Assembly: GCF_013184525.1 (NCBI RefSeq)
Contig: NZ_JAAOIZ010000002.1
Span: forward strand, 682,001-746,000
Source: Chryseobacterium sp. LAM-KRS1
Lineage (GTDB): Bacteria; Bacteroidota; Bacteroidia; Flavobacteriales; Weeksellaceae
DNA: 64,000 nt
Reading direction: 5' to 3'
Shown here: in pieces, positions 8,080 to 17,554 of the stretch
Layout: each line of letters opens with the position of its first letter
How positions within the stretch are numbered: the stretch's first letter is position 1
Notes under the pieces: model-generated
What the model was told of the DNA's origin: nothing
The model's database searches: none
The model's input: the letters and a program-made list of their open reading frames with translations, nothing else
Made by a program: the position numbers and the translations under genes

Positions 8080-8147
8080 CAAAAATAGACGGGATGGCAT
8101 TTCTAATTTTCAGGGTAATCCCTAGAAATGCACCCGTAAAAATACGG
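8080..8147 (-). promoter_or_regulatory. Promoter and dyad elements of small-RNA unit 2
   Basis: The -7 box TATTTTTG (8080-8087), the CAGGGTAATCCCTAG dyad (about 8111-8125) and the inverted repeat CCGTA-AAAA-TACGG (8134-8147) lie at the same relative positions as in copy 1. The upstream dyads are better conserved than the transcribed part. Confidence 0.5.
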
Positions 8148-8215
8148 AGAAGCTTTTTGAGATTACTGACAGGATTTACAACGGGAGGTAGTAAGACCGG
8201 GATAAATAATTATAA

Positions 8216-8250
8216 AAAAGCCCCGTAAATAATATTCACAGGGCTTTTCA
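8216..8250 (-). terminator. Intrinsic terminator of the aminopeptidase P gene
   Basis: AAAAGCCC at 8241-8248 (minus-strand sense) pairs with GGGCTTTT at 8216-8223 around an AT-rich loop, followed on the minus strand by further T residues. It lies just past the stop at 8267. Confidence 0.75.
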
Positions 8251-8266
8251 GTTGATCTAACAATTT

Positions 8267-10036
8267 TTAAAGCGGGCTTACCAATTGTAAAAACCACTCT
8301 TTAACGTCACCTTCTAAATAAGGAGACAGTTTCTGTTCACATGTGCTGTGATATTGATTAAGCCATTCAATCTCTTTTTCAGAAAGAATTTCTTTTACGA
8401 TCGTATCTTTGAAGAAAGGACAGAATGTAAGGGTTTCAAAATCATAGAAAGTTCCTGATCCCGTCTTTTCAGCTTCTTTTACTGCAATAAGGTTTTCGTG
8501 ACGGATTCCGTACTCTCCTTCCAGATAATATCCCGGTTCATTAGAGCAAACCATCCCCGGAAGAAGTTCCTGCGGATTAAGGTCCTTTCTGATATTTTGC
8601 GGTCCTTCGTGTACATTCATAAAACTTCCAACCCCATGTCCGGTTCCATGATTAAAATCTTTTCCCTCCATCCATAGCGGAAGTCTTGCAATGGCATCCA
8701 GCTGTACGCCTTTAGTTCCCTTTGGAAACTTTACCATGGATAAACGGATCATTCCCTGTAGTACTAAAGTTGAATTTCTCTTGAATTCTTCAGAAACATT
8801 TCCTAAGGCAAAAGTTCTTGTAATATCAGTTGTTCCTTCAAGGTACTGACCTCCGGAATCAACCAGGATACTGGCATCATTCGTTACTTCCTTACTTCCT
8901 TCACTTTTTGCAGAATAGTGCATGATGGCTCCATTATCTTTGTACCCGACAATGCTTCCGAAACTTTCTCCGACAAAATTTTCTCCTTCTGCACGGAACC
9001 CTAGGAGTTTTTCACCGATAGAATATTCTGTCATCGCTTCTTTTCCTGCATTATGAGTAAGCCAGTAAAGGAATTTCACCATTGCGACTCCATCTCTTAC
9101 CATCACCTTTCTGAAACCTTCCAGTTCGGTTTCATTTTTCTGAGCCTTCATTAAATTACCAGGAACAGGAGCTTTTACAAACTGATTATCTGCTTTTAGT
9201 GTTTCAAAAATAGACTGGTTGCTGTTTGGAGATACCAGGATTTTTTCGTTCTTAACTGTTGTAAGGTAGTTATAAAACTCTTCATAAGGCATCATTTTTA
9301 CGAAAGAATCGTCCAGTTGTTTTCTCGCTTCTACCTCCAATTTTTCAAGATCGGTAAACAGGATCGCGTCATTTTTTGTAATGATGATATAGCCTAAAAA
9401 TACCGGATTGCTTTGTACATCACTTCCTCTCAGATTAAGCGTCCATGCTACGTCATCAAGGCTGGAAATAATATGATAGGTAACTTCCTGTTCTTCCATT
9501 TTCTGACGGATGGCGGAAAGCTTATCAGTCACGGATTTTCCCGATCTTTCTACCGGTTGAGTATAAATCGGATTTTTTGAAGGTGTTCCCCTATCCTTCC
9601 ATACTTCCTTCAGTAAAGGAGCGTCTGCAAGAACGATATTTTTATTTTTTAATTTTTGAGAAAGGAGTTCCCAATTGGCGTTGGATGTGGCTACTGCATT
9701 AACAGCTACTTTTCCGCCCGCAGGAATTTCGGAAATAATCCAGTCGATATAGTTAGGCGTCCCTTCAATTCCATCTTTAAAAAGATCAATCCCCGAGTCC
9801 TGAAGCTCTATTGCAGCCTGGGTAAAATACCGTCCGTCCGTCCAAAGTCCGGCTTTGTTTTGGGTAACCACCACAAAACCTGCTGACCCGAGAAATCCTG
9901 AGAGCCATGCTCTCTCCTGCCATTCTTCCGGTAAATATTCACTCATATGCGGATCTGCAGAATATACTATAAATGCATCAACATTATTTTTCTGCATTTC
10001 TTCACGAAGCGCAGCTACTTTTTCCCTTGAAGTCAT
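8267..10036 (-). CDS. Aminopeptidase P family (Xaa-Pro aminopeptidase)
   Basis: This 589-residue cytoplasmic metallopeptidase removes N-terminal residues preceding proline. It has the long three-domain architecture of eukaryotic-type XPNPEP1: two creatinase-like N-terminal domains (about residues 1-300) and a C-terminal M24 pita-bread domain. The metal ligands are visible as D393 (LVDSGG), D404 (TTDITR), H467 (GTGHGVG), E500 (NEPGYY) and E514 (RHENL), with the spacing of the human enzyme. It starts at ATG 10036, has its own terminator, and appears monocistronic. Confidence 0.95.
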   Translation of the reverse strand: MTSREKVAALREEMQKNNVDAFIVYSADPHMSEYLPEEWQERAWLSGFLGSAGFVVVTQNKAGLWTDGRYFTQAAIELQDSGIDLFKDGIEGTPNYIDWIISEIPAGGKVAVNAVATSNANWELLSQKLKNKNIVLADAPLLKEVWKDRGTPSKNPIYTQPVERSGKSVTDKLSAIRQKMEEQEVTYHIISSLDDVAWTLNLRGSDVQSNPVFLGYIIITKNDAILFTDLEKLEVEARKQLDDSFVKMMPYEEFYNYLTTVKNEKILVSPNSNQSIFETLKADNQFVKAPVPGNLMKAQKNETELEGFRKVMVRDGVAMVKFLYWLTHNAGKEAMTEYSIGEKLLGFRAEGENFVGESFGSIVGYKDNGAIMHYSAKSEGSKEVTNDASILVDSGGQYLEGTTDITRTFALGNVSEEFKRNSTLVLQGMIRLSMVKFPKGTKGVQLDAIARLPLWMEGKDFNHGTGHGVGSFMNVHEGPQNIRKDLNPQELLPGMVCSNEPGYYLEGEYGIRHENLIAVKEAEKTGSGTFYDFETLTFCPFFKDTIVKEILSEKEIEWLNQYHSTCEQKLSPYLEGDVKEWFLQLVSPL

Positions 10037-10363
10037 TTTTTAATTTTTTAAAACCGAAAGTTACAAAAAATTTGAGCTTCCGGATTCAAATTATTAACCG
10101 TTTTTTCCCGAATTAAAGGTTATTTTTTATTTTTTCACTGATCATAAAACTGAGAGATTCTCATTCGTTTGACATAAAAGTTTCAATGTCCCGTCTACAT
10201 CTGAATGATTCACAGCTAAAAAAATTTATGTAAGAAAAAAAGAATTTAATGAATACATAAAAAATAAATCATTTAAGCCAAAAACAAATACTTTAAAGCA
10301 TGAAAACAACAATTATTATTAAAAATATTCTATTTTGGAAAGATTCTTGCTACATCATATCCT
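10037..10363. other. Divergent intergenic region, AT-rich
   Basis: These 327 bp lie between the divergently oriented aminopeptidase P and DUF6526 genes. On the minus strand TAACTTTC (10063-10056) is one base off the TAnnTTTG consensus and could serve the peptidase gene. No RNA gene, repeat or convincing small reading frame was seen. Confidence 0.4.
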
Positions 10364-10799
10364 ATGGGAAAGCAGAATTATAAAAACCACAGAAAATTTT
10401 ATCCTCCACATCACTTCATTTATCTTCCTCTGCTGTTTATAGGAATGCGTAGGAATTTATAATATCTGGAATGATGGTGAGAACAAACTTACCTGGATCC
10501 TATTTTCTATAGTCATTTTTCTGATTCTCTATTTAGCCATTATGCTGCGGCAGCACTATGCACTCGGCAATCAAAACCGTATTGTAAGACTTGAATTCAG
10601 ACAACGGTACTTTGAAATTTTTAATAAAAGATCCGATGAGGCTTATGAAAAATTAAGTTTCGACCAGATCGCCGCTTTGAGGTTCGCTGATGACGATGAA
10701 TTTAAAGAGCTTTTGTATAAGGCTCTGAATGAAAATATTTCCGGAGATCAGATCAAGAAGTCTATCAAAAACTGGAGACCTGATCACCATAGAATTTAA
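10364..10799 (+). pseudogene. DUF6526 family membrane protein, frameshifted
   Basis: Translation from ATG 10364 gives the typical opening MGKQNYKNHRKFYPPHHF and a first membrane segment, then stops after FIGMRRNL. Dropping one base near 10448 restores VGIYNIWNDGENKLTWILFSIVI... and continues to 10799 (second membrane segment, then a soluble tail RFADDDEFKELLYKALNENI). The full product would be about 145 residues, as expected for DUF6526 proteins of unknown function. There is no homopolymer at the break, so a genuine +1 mutation or an assembly error is more likely than recoding. Confidence 0.7.
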
Positions 10800-10821
10800 A
10801 TCAAACACTAAAAAAAACAAT

Positions 10822-10989
10822 ATGAAAAAATTACCCTTATACAGTATTGCAATATTCAGTTTATTGTTACTAACAAGTTGTGAAGCCGTCGAGACTATCT
10901 TTAAGGCTGGAATGTGGTGGGGAATTTTGCTCGTTGTAGCGGTTGTCGTTATTCTATTATTAATTTTTTCGAAGGGTAAAAACTCTTAA
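10822..10989 (+). CDS. Small lipoprotein with a C-terminal membrane helix
   Basis: This 55-residue product has a lipoprotein signal (MKKLPLYSIAIFSLLLLTSC), a short linker EAVETIFKAGMWW, a strongly hydrophobic helix (GILLVVAVVVILLLIF) and a basic tail SKGKNS. ATG 10822 is chosen because an in-frame upstream ATG at 10729 lies inside the DUF6526 gene and would bury the signal. It lies 22 bp after that gene and 12 bp before topoisomerase IB, so it is probably co-transcribed. The function is unknown. Confidence 0.7.
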   Translation: MKKLPLYSIAIFSLLLLTSCEAVETIFKAGMWWGILLVVAVVVILLLIFSKGKNS

Positions 10990-11001
10990 CCATGCTTTAT
11001 T

Positions 11002-12105
11002 ATGGATAATGACGACTTTGAATTGATCTCCCACCTTAAACCTTCTAAGATTGTTAAGATCATGAAAGATCCGGTGGCTTCTGCAAAGGCAGTAAATCTT
11101 ATTTACACCTCCGATACAGAAACCGCCGGAATTATTCGTAAAAGAAGGGGAAAAAAGTATTCGTACTTTAAAGACGGTGAACGCATTAAAGACAAAGATG
11201 AGATCACCAGGATCAATAAACTGGTAATTCCTCCTGCATGGGAAAATGTTTGGATCTGTGCCCTGGACAATGGACATCTGCAGGCTACAGGATTTGATAT
11301 TAAGAAACGAAAACAGTATAAATACCATTCTTTATGGAGTGCCTTAAGGAACCACACCAAATTTTACAGGATGCTTCAGTTTGGATATGCCTTACCTGAA
11401 ATCCGCCTGCATGTGGAAAAAGATCTGGCTCTGAGAAATTTTGAAAAAAGAAAAATCCTGGCTCTGATCGTAAGCCTTATGCAACGTACAAATATCAGGA
11501 TTGGTAATAACGCGTATGAGAAACTATATGGCTCATTCGGTTTAACCACCTTAAAAGATAAACACGTAAAGATCAACGGGCAGAAAATGACCTTTTCTTT
11601 CAAAGGAAAAAAAGGGGTAATGCACAATGTCGATCTGAAAAGTAAAAGGCTGGCAAGACTTGTTCAGAAATGTAAAGATATTCCGGGGAAAGAGCTTTTC
11701 CAGTATTATGATGATGAGGGCAACAGACATTCCATTGATTCCGGAATGGTGAATGATTATATTAAAGAGATCAGCGGCGAAGATTTTACGGCTAAGGACT
11801 TCAGAACCTGGTCGGGGACCGTCAGTGCTTTAATCGCATTCAAAGAAATCGGCTATGCGGAAAGCAATACGGAATACAAAAGAAAAGTAAAGGAGGCATT
11901 GGATATTGTAGCTTCACACCTGGGCAACACCAGCACGGTGTGCAGAAAATACTATGTTCATCCGCTGGTGATCAACCTTTACGAAAATAATACGATTAAA
12001 AAATACCTTGACGAGCTGGAAGACATTGAAGTAAATGATGGCAAGGCGGATTTAACACAAGAAGAAAAATTAGTGCTGAAAATTCTTGAGAACGAAAAAA
12101 TGTAA
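11002..12105 (+). CDS. DNA topoisomerase IB (poxvirus type)
   Basis: This 367-residue enzyme relaxes supercoils through a 3'-phosphotyrosyl intermediate. The N-terminal domain (VIPPAWENVWICALDNGHLQ) is followed by the catalytic domain. Candidate active-site residues are R166 (NIRIGN), a Lys in LKDKHV (185 or 187), R268 (KDFRTWSGT), H306 (SHLGNT) and the nucleophile Y318 (CRKYYVHP). All are present, so it should be active. It follows the small lipoprotein gene closely. Such monomeric IB enzymes are common in Bacteroidota. Confidence 0.95.
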   Translation: MDNDDFELISHLKPSKIVKIMKDPVASAKAVNLIYTSDTETAGIIRKRRGKKYSYFKDGERIKDKDEITRINKLVIPPAWENVWICALDNGHLQATGFDIKKRKQYKYHSLWSALRNHTKFYRMLQFGYALPEIRLHVEKDLALRNFEKRKILALIVSLMQRTNIRIGNNAYEKLYGSFGLTTLKDKHVKINGQKMTFSFKGKKGVMHNVDLKSKRLARLVQKCKDIPGKELFQYYDDEGNRHSIDSGMVNDYIKEISGEDFTAKDFRTWSGTVSALIAFKEIGYAESNTEYKRKVKEALDIVASHLGNTSTVCRKYYVHPLVINLYENNTIKKYLDELEDIEVNDGKADLTQEEKLVLKILENEKM

Positions 12106-12109
12106 TCCG

Positions 12110-12595
12110 CTACTGAGAAACAGAAGTACTCGGCGGATAATCATACTCTTTAATTTCAATAACAGACTCTTTTTCATCATATAGAACATCCAGATTACTT
12201 TCTAAGAAGGTGATCAGGCTTTCCATGCATTTTTGATTTGTTTGGGAATTTACTACAAACGGGCGATGACCAAAGGTGACTGCAATCTCTTCAGTTTTCC
12301 TGAGAATCTGATAAGTCCCTTTTACGATACTTTTACAGTCTTTCTGATTGATATTCATTTGGAAATTCTTAGCATCAACAAAGTATAAAACATCAGGCTT
12401 CATCTTATCTTTATCCAACAGGATGTGAGAATTATCAAGATCCTTTAAATTAAAATTCCATTTTGACTTTTTAAGAACATTATTCAGAAGTTCGTCTGTT
12501 GAAGATGAACTGCCAGACTGTTTTACATTTTTCTTGGTATGCTGAGCAAAAACAACCTGGGAAAAGCATAAAACGATAAAGAATATTATTTTCAT
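12110..12595 (-). CDS. Secreted hypothetical protein
   Basis: This 161-residue protein has a clear signal peptide (MKIIFFIVLCFSQVVFA, mature start near QHTKKN). The body has two Cys (in QKDCKSIV and NQKCMES) that could form a disulfide, and no recognised family motif. It is convergent with topoisomerase IB with only 4 bp between stops, and stands alone on this strand. The function is unknown. Confidence 0.65.
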   Translation of the reverse strand: MKIIFFIVLCFSQVVFAQHTKKNVKQSGSSSSTDELLNNVLKKSKWNFNLKDLDNSHILLDKDKMKPDVLYFVDAKNFQMNINQKDCKSIVKGTYQILRKTEEIAVTFGHRPFVVNSQTNQKCMESLITFLESNLDVLYDEKESVIEIKEYDYPPSTSVSQ

Positions 12596-12882
12596 AAGTT
12601 ACTGCCTTAAAACACATTAAATATACTTATTCTTTCTCTTATACGGGTTTATCTTTTTGTAAAAACTCAATTCGATCATAGGATTCTGCATTATTTCAAA
12701 CTGGTATAAGCCGTGTCCGGGCAATATTAATTAATATTCAAATGAGATACAAATCCTTCCCTCATTATAAAATCGAAACAAAAACCCCATAAAACGATTT
12801 ATTTTCGTTGGTAAAATATCGCATTTATTATAGAGTATATGAATGTAAAGGATAATTTATAAAAACTATGGTTTATTTTTTC

Positions 12883-12906
12883 TTTGTCTGAATTATCGTA
12901 AATTTG
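12883..12906 (+). promoter_or_regulatory. Likely promoter of pruA
   Basis: A perfect TAnnTTTG element (TAAATTTG, 12899-12906) lies 32 bp upstream of the pruA ATG. A TTTG at 12883-12886 is closer than the ideal -33 spacing, so only the -7 box is secure. Confidence 0.55.
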
Positions 12907-12938
12907 TAGTACAGACTTAATTAAAACAATTAAAATAT

Positions 12939-14564
12939 ATGTCAAAAGCAATTTCGCAAGTTCCACTTGCAGTAAATGAGCCTGTAAACTCTTATGTACC
13001 AGGTTCAGCTGAAGTAAAAAGCCTTATTGCCACATACAAAAAAATGTGGGCTGAAAAGATAGAAATCCCAATGGTCATCAATGGAAAGGAAGTAAAAACT
13101 GACGAGAAAGTTCAGCTTCAGTCTCCACAGGATCATGCTCACGATTTTGGATTTTACTACAAAGGAACAATGCAACATGTGGATGATGCGATCAATGCTG
13201 CATTAGCTGCAAAAAAAGAATGGAACGAGCTTGGATGGGAGCAGCGTGCTGCAATCTTCTTAAAGGCTGCTGATCTGTTGGCAGGACCATACAGAGACGT
13301 GATCAATGCAGCAACCATGATCGGACAATCTAAAAATGTACATCAGGCTGAAATTGACTCAGCTTGTGAATTCATAGATTTCTTAAGATTCAATGTTGAA
13401 TTTATGACGGAAATGTATTCTGAGCAGCCTATCTCTGACAGTGGGATCTGGAACCGTGTAGAGTACAGACCATTAGAAGGATTCTGCTTTGCAGTAACTC
13501 CGTTCAACTTTACTGCAATCTCAGGAAACCTTCCTACTTGTATGGCTATGCTTGGAAACGTAGTGGTTTGGAAACCTTCAGATAAGCAGGTGTATTCTGC
13601 AAAAGTAATCATGGATGTATTAACGGAGGCAGGTCTTCCTGCAGGGGTAATCAACATGATCTTTACAGACGGTAAGGAAACTGCTGAAAAAGTATTGGCA
13701 CACCGTGATTTTGCAGGACTTCATTTTACAGGTTCTACAAAAGTTTTCCAGGGAATGTGGAAAATGATCGGAGATAATATCCATAACTACAGAACCTATC
13801 CAAGAATCGTTGGAGAAACTGGAGGTAAAGACTTTGTTATCGCTCACCCATCTGCTAACGTTGAAGCAGTAGCTACAGCTTTAGTAAGAGGAGCTTTCGA
13901 ATATCAGGGACAGAAATGTTCTGCGGCTTCAAGAGCATATATTCCAAAATCTCTTTGGGCAGATGTAAAAAAAGTAATGGAAGCTCAGATGAGCACAATT
14001 AAGATCGGTTCTCCTGAAGATCCTTCAAACTTTGTCAATGCTGTTATCGATAAAAATTCTTTCGAAAAATGTAAAGGATACATCGAGAGAGCTCAAAACT
14101 CTAATGAAGCCAATGTAGTGATCGGAGGAAAATGTGATGATTCAAAAGGATGGTTTGTAAATCCAACCGTTATTGAAACTACAAATCCTCAATACGAAAG
14201 TATGGTTGAAGAAATCTTTGGCCCTATCTTAAGTATCTATGTTTACGAAGATAAAGACTGGAAAGAAACTTTACAGCTGGTGGATTCTTCATCTCCATAT
14301 TCATTAACAGGTTCTGTTTTTGCTCAAGACCGTTATGCGGTAAATGAAGCTTTCAAAGCTTTAGAAAATGCTTCAGGTAACTTCTACATCAATGATAAAC
14401 CAACAGGAGCTGTAGTAGGACAACAGCCTTTCGGAGGAGGTAGAGCTTCAGGAACCAATGATAAAGCAGGTTCTAAAATGAATCTTCTGAGATGGACTTC
14501 CGTAAGAAGTATCAAAGAAACTTTTGTTTCTCCTAAAGATTACAAATATCCATATTTAGGATAA
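12939..14564 (+). CDS. pruA: L-glutamate gamma-semialdehyde dehydrogenase (delta-1-pyrroline-5-carboxylate dehydrogenase)
   Basis: This 541-residue NAD-dependent aldehyde dehydrogenase performs the second step of proline breakdown, converting glutamate semialdehyde to glutamate. The ALDH signatures are present: NFTAISGN, FTGSTKVF, the general-base Glu in GETGGKDFVIA (near residue 293) and the catalytic Cys in GQKCSAASR (near 326). The C-terminal GPILSIYVYED and FGGGRASGTNDKAG motifs are those of P5C dehydrogenases. It is a stand-alone enzyme, not fused to proline dehydrogenase, with its own promoter and terminator. Confidence 0.96.
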   Translation: MSKAISQVPLAVNEPVNSYVPGSAEVKSLIATYKKMWAEKIEIPMVINGKEVKTDEKVQLQSPQDHAHDFGFYYKGTMQHVDDAINAALAAKKEWNELGWEQRAAIFLKAADLLAGPYRDVINAATMIGQSKNVHQAEIDSACEFIDFLRFNVEFMTEMYSEQPISDSGIWNRVEYRPLEGFCFAVTPFNFTAISGNLPTCMAMLGNVVVWKPSDKQVYSAKVIMDVLTEAGLPAGVINMIFTDGKETAEKVLAHRDFAGLHFTGSTKVFQGMWKMIGDNIHNYRTYPRIVGETGGKDFVIAHPSANVEAVATALVRGAFEYQGQKCSAASRAYIPKSLWADVKKVMEAQMSTIKIGSPEDPSNFVNAVIDKNSFEKCKGYIERAQNSNEANVVIGGKCDDSKGWFVNPTVIETTNPQYESMVEEIFGPILSIYVYEDKDWKETLQLVDSSSPYSLTGSVFAQDRYAVNEAFKALENASGNFYINDKPTGAVVGQQPFGGGRASGTNDKAGSKMNLLRWTSVRSIKETFVSPKDYKYPYLG

Positions 14565-14589
14565 AAAAATGAGTAATCATTAATATATA

Positions 14590-14626
14590 AAAAATGCCCG
14601 AAAGTTTTACTTCCGGGCATTTTTTG
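14590..14626. terminator. Bidirectional terminator between pruA and mvaD
   Basis: AAAAATGCCCG and CGGGCATTTTT form an 11-bp stem around a 12-nt loop, with A and T runs on both sides. It serves the convergent pruA (plus) and mvaD (minus) transcripts. Confidence 0.85.
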
Positions 14627-14637
14627 TATGATATATT

Positions 14638-15696
14638 TTAAAACTTCATCACATCTTTTACCACTCCGTTCTTTTGGGTATGTGGCAATAGTTCAGATTC
14701 AATAAAGGTCTTGATCTTTTCTTCAGCACCATTATTCGGAAATAACAGATGAACATTTGCTCCTGCGTCCAAAGTAAAAAATAAAGGTAACCCCGTCTCC
14801 TTTCTGAAATCCCATATTTTATTGATGACTTCCAGAGTTCCTGTTTTCATCAAGATAAATGCAGGATCGCTCATCATCATCATTGCATGAAGGGTAAGGG
14901 CCTCATGTTCAACCAATGTAATAAACCTTTCCATATCCCCGTTTTTAAGAATCTCTCTCATCGGAATAAAGTTTTCTCTTGCTTCCTGAAATCTTCTTTC
15001 TGCATAAGGATTTGTATTCATCAAACCATGACCTACTGTAGAAGAAACACTTTTCTGTCCTTCATGGATCAGCAGAACCCAGTCATTAAAATCTTTGAAA
15101 ATAGCATGAATATCTTCATCCGGGTATCGGACTGCAAACAAATCGGAACTTCCCTCAACCACATCAGAACTTCCCCATACGACCAATCCGTTATACAGAC
15201 TTCTGCATGCACTTCCACTTCCAATTCTGGCCAGAAATGACGCTTTGCTTAAAGATTCTTCTTCCGATCCTTTCCCCGAAAAAAGCTCATCGAGCGCCAT
15301 AAGACATTTTGCAATGGCTCCAAAACCCGAAGCCGAGCTTGCAATCCCTGAACTGTGCGGAAAAGTATTTTCTGTTTTAATAATATACTTTCCTTTTAAA
15401 ATCCAAGGTAAGTACTGTTCTATATTTTTAAAATATTTTTCTATTTTTTCTCCAAATTTTACCTCTTCATTTCCTGACAGAAAAGTTTGAACTGAAAAGG
15501 GCTGATCCGCTAAGAACTCTAATATTGTATTTGTTTTACAATGGTTAAGGGTATAGCTGATACTTGGGTTGGCTGGAATCTGATCTGCATATTTCCCCCA
15601 ATATTTAATCAAAGCAATATTTGACGGACAGCTTTCCGAAACCGTTTGTGAAGTAACTGTATAATTTTCTTTTCCTAGAAATTCCTGTGTTGTCAT
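14638..15696 (-). CDS. mvaD: Diphosphomevalonate decarboxylase
   Basis: This 352-residue GHMP-superfamily enzyme makes isopentenyl diphosphate from mevalonate diphosphate with ATP, the last step of the mevalonate pathway used by Flavobacteriia. The substrate-binding ALIKYWGKY motif is near residue 28, and the GHMP phosphate loop PHSSGIASSASGFGA near residue 113. A catalytic-Asp-bearing FTLDAGANVH block lies near residue 315. Other pathway genes are not in this window. The ATG at 15696 is the only good start. Confidence 0.95.
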   Translation of the reverse strand: MTTQEFLGKENYTVTSQTVSESCPSNIALIKYWGKYADQIPANPSISYTLNHCKTNTILEFLADQPFSVQTFLSGNEEVKFGEKIEKYFKNIEQYLPWILKGKYIIKTENTFPHSSGIASSASGFGAIAKCLMALDELFSGKGSEEESLSKASFLARIGSGSACRSLYNGLVVWGSSDVVEGSSDLFAVRYPDEDIHAIFKDFNDWVLLIHEGQKSVSSTVGHGLMNTNPYAERRFQEARENFIPMREILKNGDMERFITLVEHEALTLHAMMMMSDPAFILMKTGTLEVINKIWDFRKETGLPLFFTLDAGANVHLLFPNNGAEEKIKTFIESELLPHTQKNGVVKDVMKF

Positions 15697-15790
15697 AATT
15701 TAATTCAAAATGATGAAGCTTGATTTATTCCCTACGAAAAAGTTCTAAGATCAATTTGAGTATTAAAACTTCATAGGATCAAAATTTCAT

Positions 15791-17554
15791 CTAGTACATT
15801 TTTTCAATAATATCCTCGTATTTCTTTAAAACCACATTCCTTTTAATTTTCAATGTCGGAGTAATTTCACCGGTATTGATATCGAATTCAGACGGCATTA
15901 AAGTAAACTTTTTCACTTTCTCAAAGTCCGCAAACGGCTCCTGTAATTCTTTAATTTTATCTTTATAGAGACTGATAATTTCTTCTCTTTTTACAATGTC
16001 CTCCCAGCTGGTAAAAGGAATATTGTTTTTCTTGATATAATCTTCCAAAAATTCGAAGTTTGGAACAATTAAAGCGGAGACAAACTGTCTTCCCTCAGCA
16101 ATTAATATAATCTGCTGGATGTAATTGTTATTGGTCAGAAGATTTTCAATTTGCTGCGGGGCAATATATTTTCCGTTTGAGGTTTTCATCAGATCCTTGA
16201 TTCTGTCGGTAATGATCAGATTTCCTTTATCATCAATCTTTCCGGCATCTCCTGTTTTGAACCATCCATCTGATGTAAATACAGCTCTGGTTTCATCCGG
16301 TTTATTGTAATACCCTTTCATAATTCCGTTTCCTGTTGCCTGGATCTCATCATTTTCCCCAATACGGATCTGAACACCTGGTAAAGGTCTTCCGCTTGTT
16401 GCGTGCTCAAAATGCGTTAAAGGAAACAGCGTCAGAGTAGCAGTCGTTTCAGTAAGCCCGTAACCAACCGTTACATGAATTCCTACAGACTCAAAAAAGC
16501 GTGTTACTTCCGGAGAAAGCGAGGCTCCTCCACAAGGTAAAAACCATAGTCTGCCACCCATCTTCTCTTTGATTTTACTAAAAACAAGCATATTGGCAAT
16601 AGATTCTTTTATTTTAAGTCCTAATGGTGCAGGCTGATCATTTCTCCTTAATTCGGCAGTCTGCTTACCGGTTTCCAAAGCCCAGTTAAAGATCTTTTTC
16701 TTTAGTGAAGAGCTTTCTGTCACCATATCATTCACTCCCGCATAGATCTTCTGAAAAAACCTTGGGACCGCACACATCATAGTCGGCTTTACTTCAATCA
16801 AGGCTTTTGCTATATTTTTCGGATCCTCCAGAAAATATACTCTGGCGCCACCATATAATGAGAGTAAGCTCCAGCTTCTTTCAAAAACATGACTCAACGG
16901 CAAAAAGGCTAATGACAATTCCTCTTCAAAGTTTTTAAACCTGAAAAACTCAAAATGGGCATCAAAAGCTTTTATAAAATTCCCGTGGGTAAGCATAACT
17001 CCTTTGGGCGTTCCCGTTGTTCCCGAAGTGTAGATAAGTGTGGCAACATCTTCATATTCTTTTTTACAGAACTCCAGCTTTGCAACAGCTTTCGCAATAA
17101 AATCTTCCAGATAAGAGGCATCTTCTTTTTTAATCCACACTGACTTTTTAGAAACTACAATACTCTGAAGGCTACTGCTCTCTTTGTTTAGAAGTTCAAA
17201 ACATGCATCATATTGAGCCTGATTCCCTACTAAAACAATTTTAGACTGAGAATCATTGATGATGTATTCTGCCTGCTCAGCATTATTGGTAGAATAAATA
17301 GGAACTGTAACAGCTCCGATCGACAGGGAGGCAAGATCAAAGACCATCCATTCTGCAGAATTATCGGAATAAATAGCGACCCTGTCACCCTCCTGAATTC
17401 CCACCTCTTTGAGTGCATTTGCTGTTTTAAAGATCATCTCACTGAATTTCTTCCAGCTCAACTCTTTCCAAACCTCTTTCGTTTTAAAACCAATCGCTGA
17501 CTTTAACGGGTGCTTTTCTATATTTTTACTGATAATAGCCTCTGCAAGATTCAT
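15791..17554 (-). CDS. Long-chain fatty-acid CoA ligase / AMP-dependent synthetase
   Basis: This 587-residue adenylate-forming enzyme activates a carboxylic acid, probably a long-chain fatty acid, to its CoA thioester through an acyl-AMP. Visible motifs are the P-loop YTSGTTGTPKGVMLTHGN (near residue 174), GYGLTETTAT (near 365), the hinge GWFKTGDAG and ITDRIKDLMKTSNGKYIAP with the catalytic Lys region. The insertion pattern matches the bacterial FAA1-like group. Its ATG directly abuts the TAA of the upstream epimerase gene with no spacer, so the two are translationally coupled. Confidence 0.93.
   Translation of the reverse strand: MNLAEAIISKNIEKHPLKSAIGFKTKEVWKELSWKKFSEMIFKTANALKEVGIQEGDRVAIYSDNSAEWMVFDLASLSIGAVTVPIYSTNNAEQAEYIINDSQSKIVLVGNQAQYDACFELLNKESSSLQSIVVSKKSVWIKKEDASYLEDFIAKAVAKLEFCKKEYEDVATLIYTSGTTGTPKGVMLTHGNFIKAFDAHFEFFRFKNFEEELSLAFLPLSHVFERSWSLLSLYGGARVYFLEDPKNIAKALIEVKPTMMCAVPRFFQKIYAGVNDMVTESSSLKKKIFNWALETGKQTAELRRNDQPAPLGLKIKESIANMLVFSKIKEKMGGRLWFLPCGGASLSPEVTRFFESVGIHVTVGYGLTETTATLTLFPLTHFEHATSGRPLPGVQIRIGENDEIQATGNGIMKGYYNKPDETRAVFTSDGWFKTGDAGKIDDKGNLIITDRIKDLMKTSNGKYIAPQQIENLLTNNNYIQQIILIAEGRQFVSALIVPNFEFLEDYIKKNNIPFTSWEDIVKREEIISLYKDKIKELQEPFADFEKVKKFTLMPSEFDINTGEITPTLKIKRNVVLKKYEDIIEKMY

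Noticed and set aside
7707..8100. Two minus-strand reading frames (7707-7916 and 7876-8100) as genes
   Set aside because: They run across terminators, promoter boxes and each other; the homologous parts of the two repeat copies are not kept in the same reading frame, and no family resemblance is seen.
10729..10821. Longer start (ATG 10729) for the small lipoprotein
   Set aside because: It would lie inside the DUF6526 coding region and place a charged 31-residue extension before a clear lipoprotein signal.
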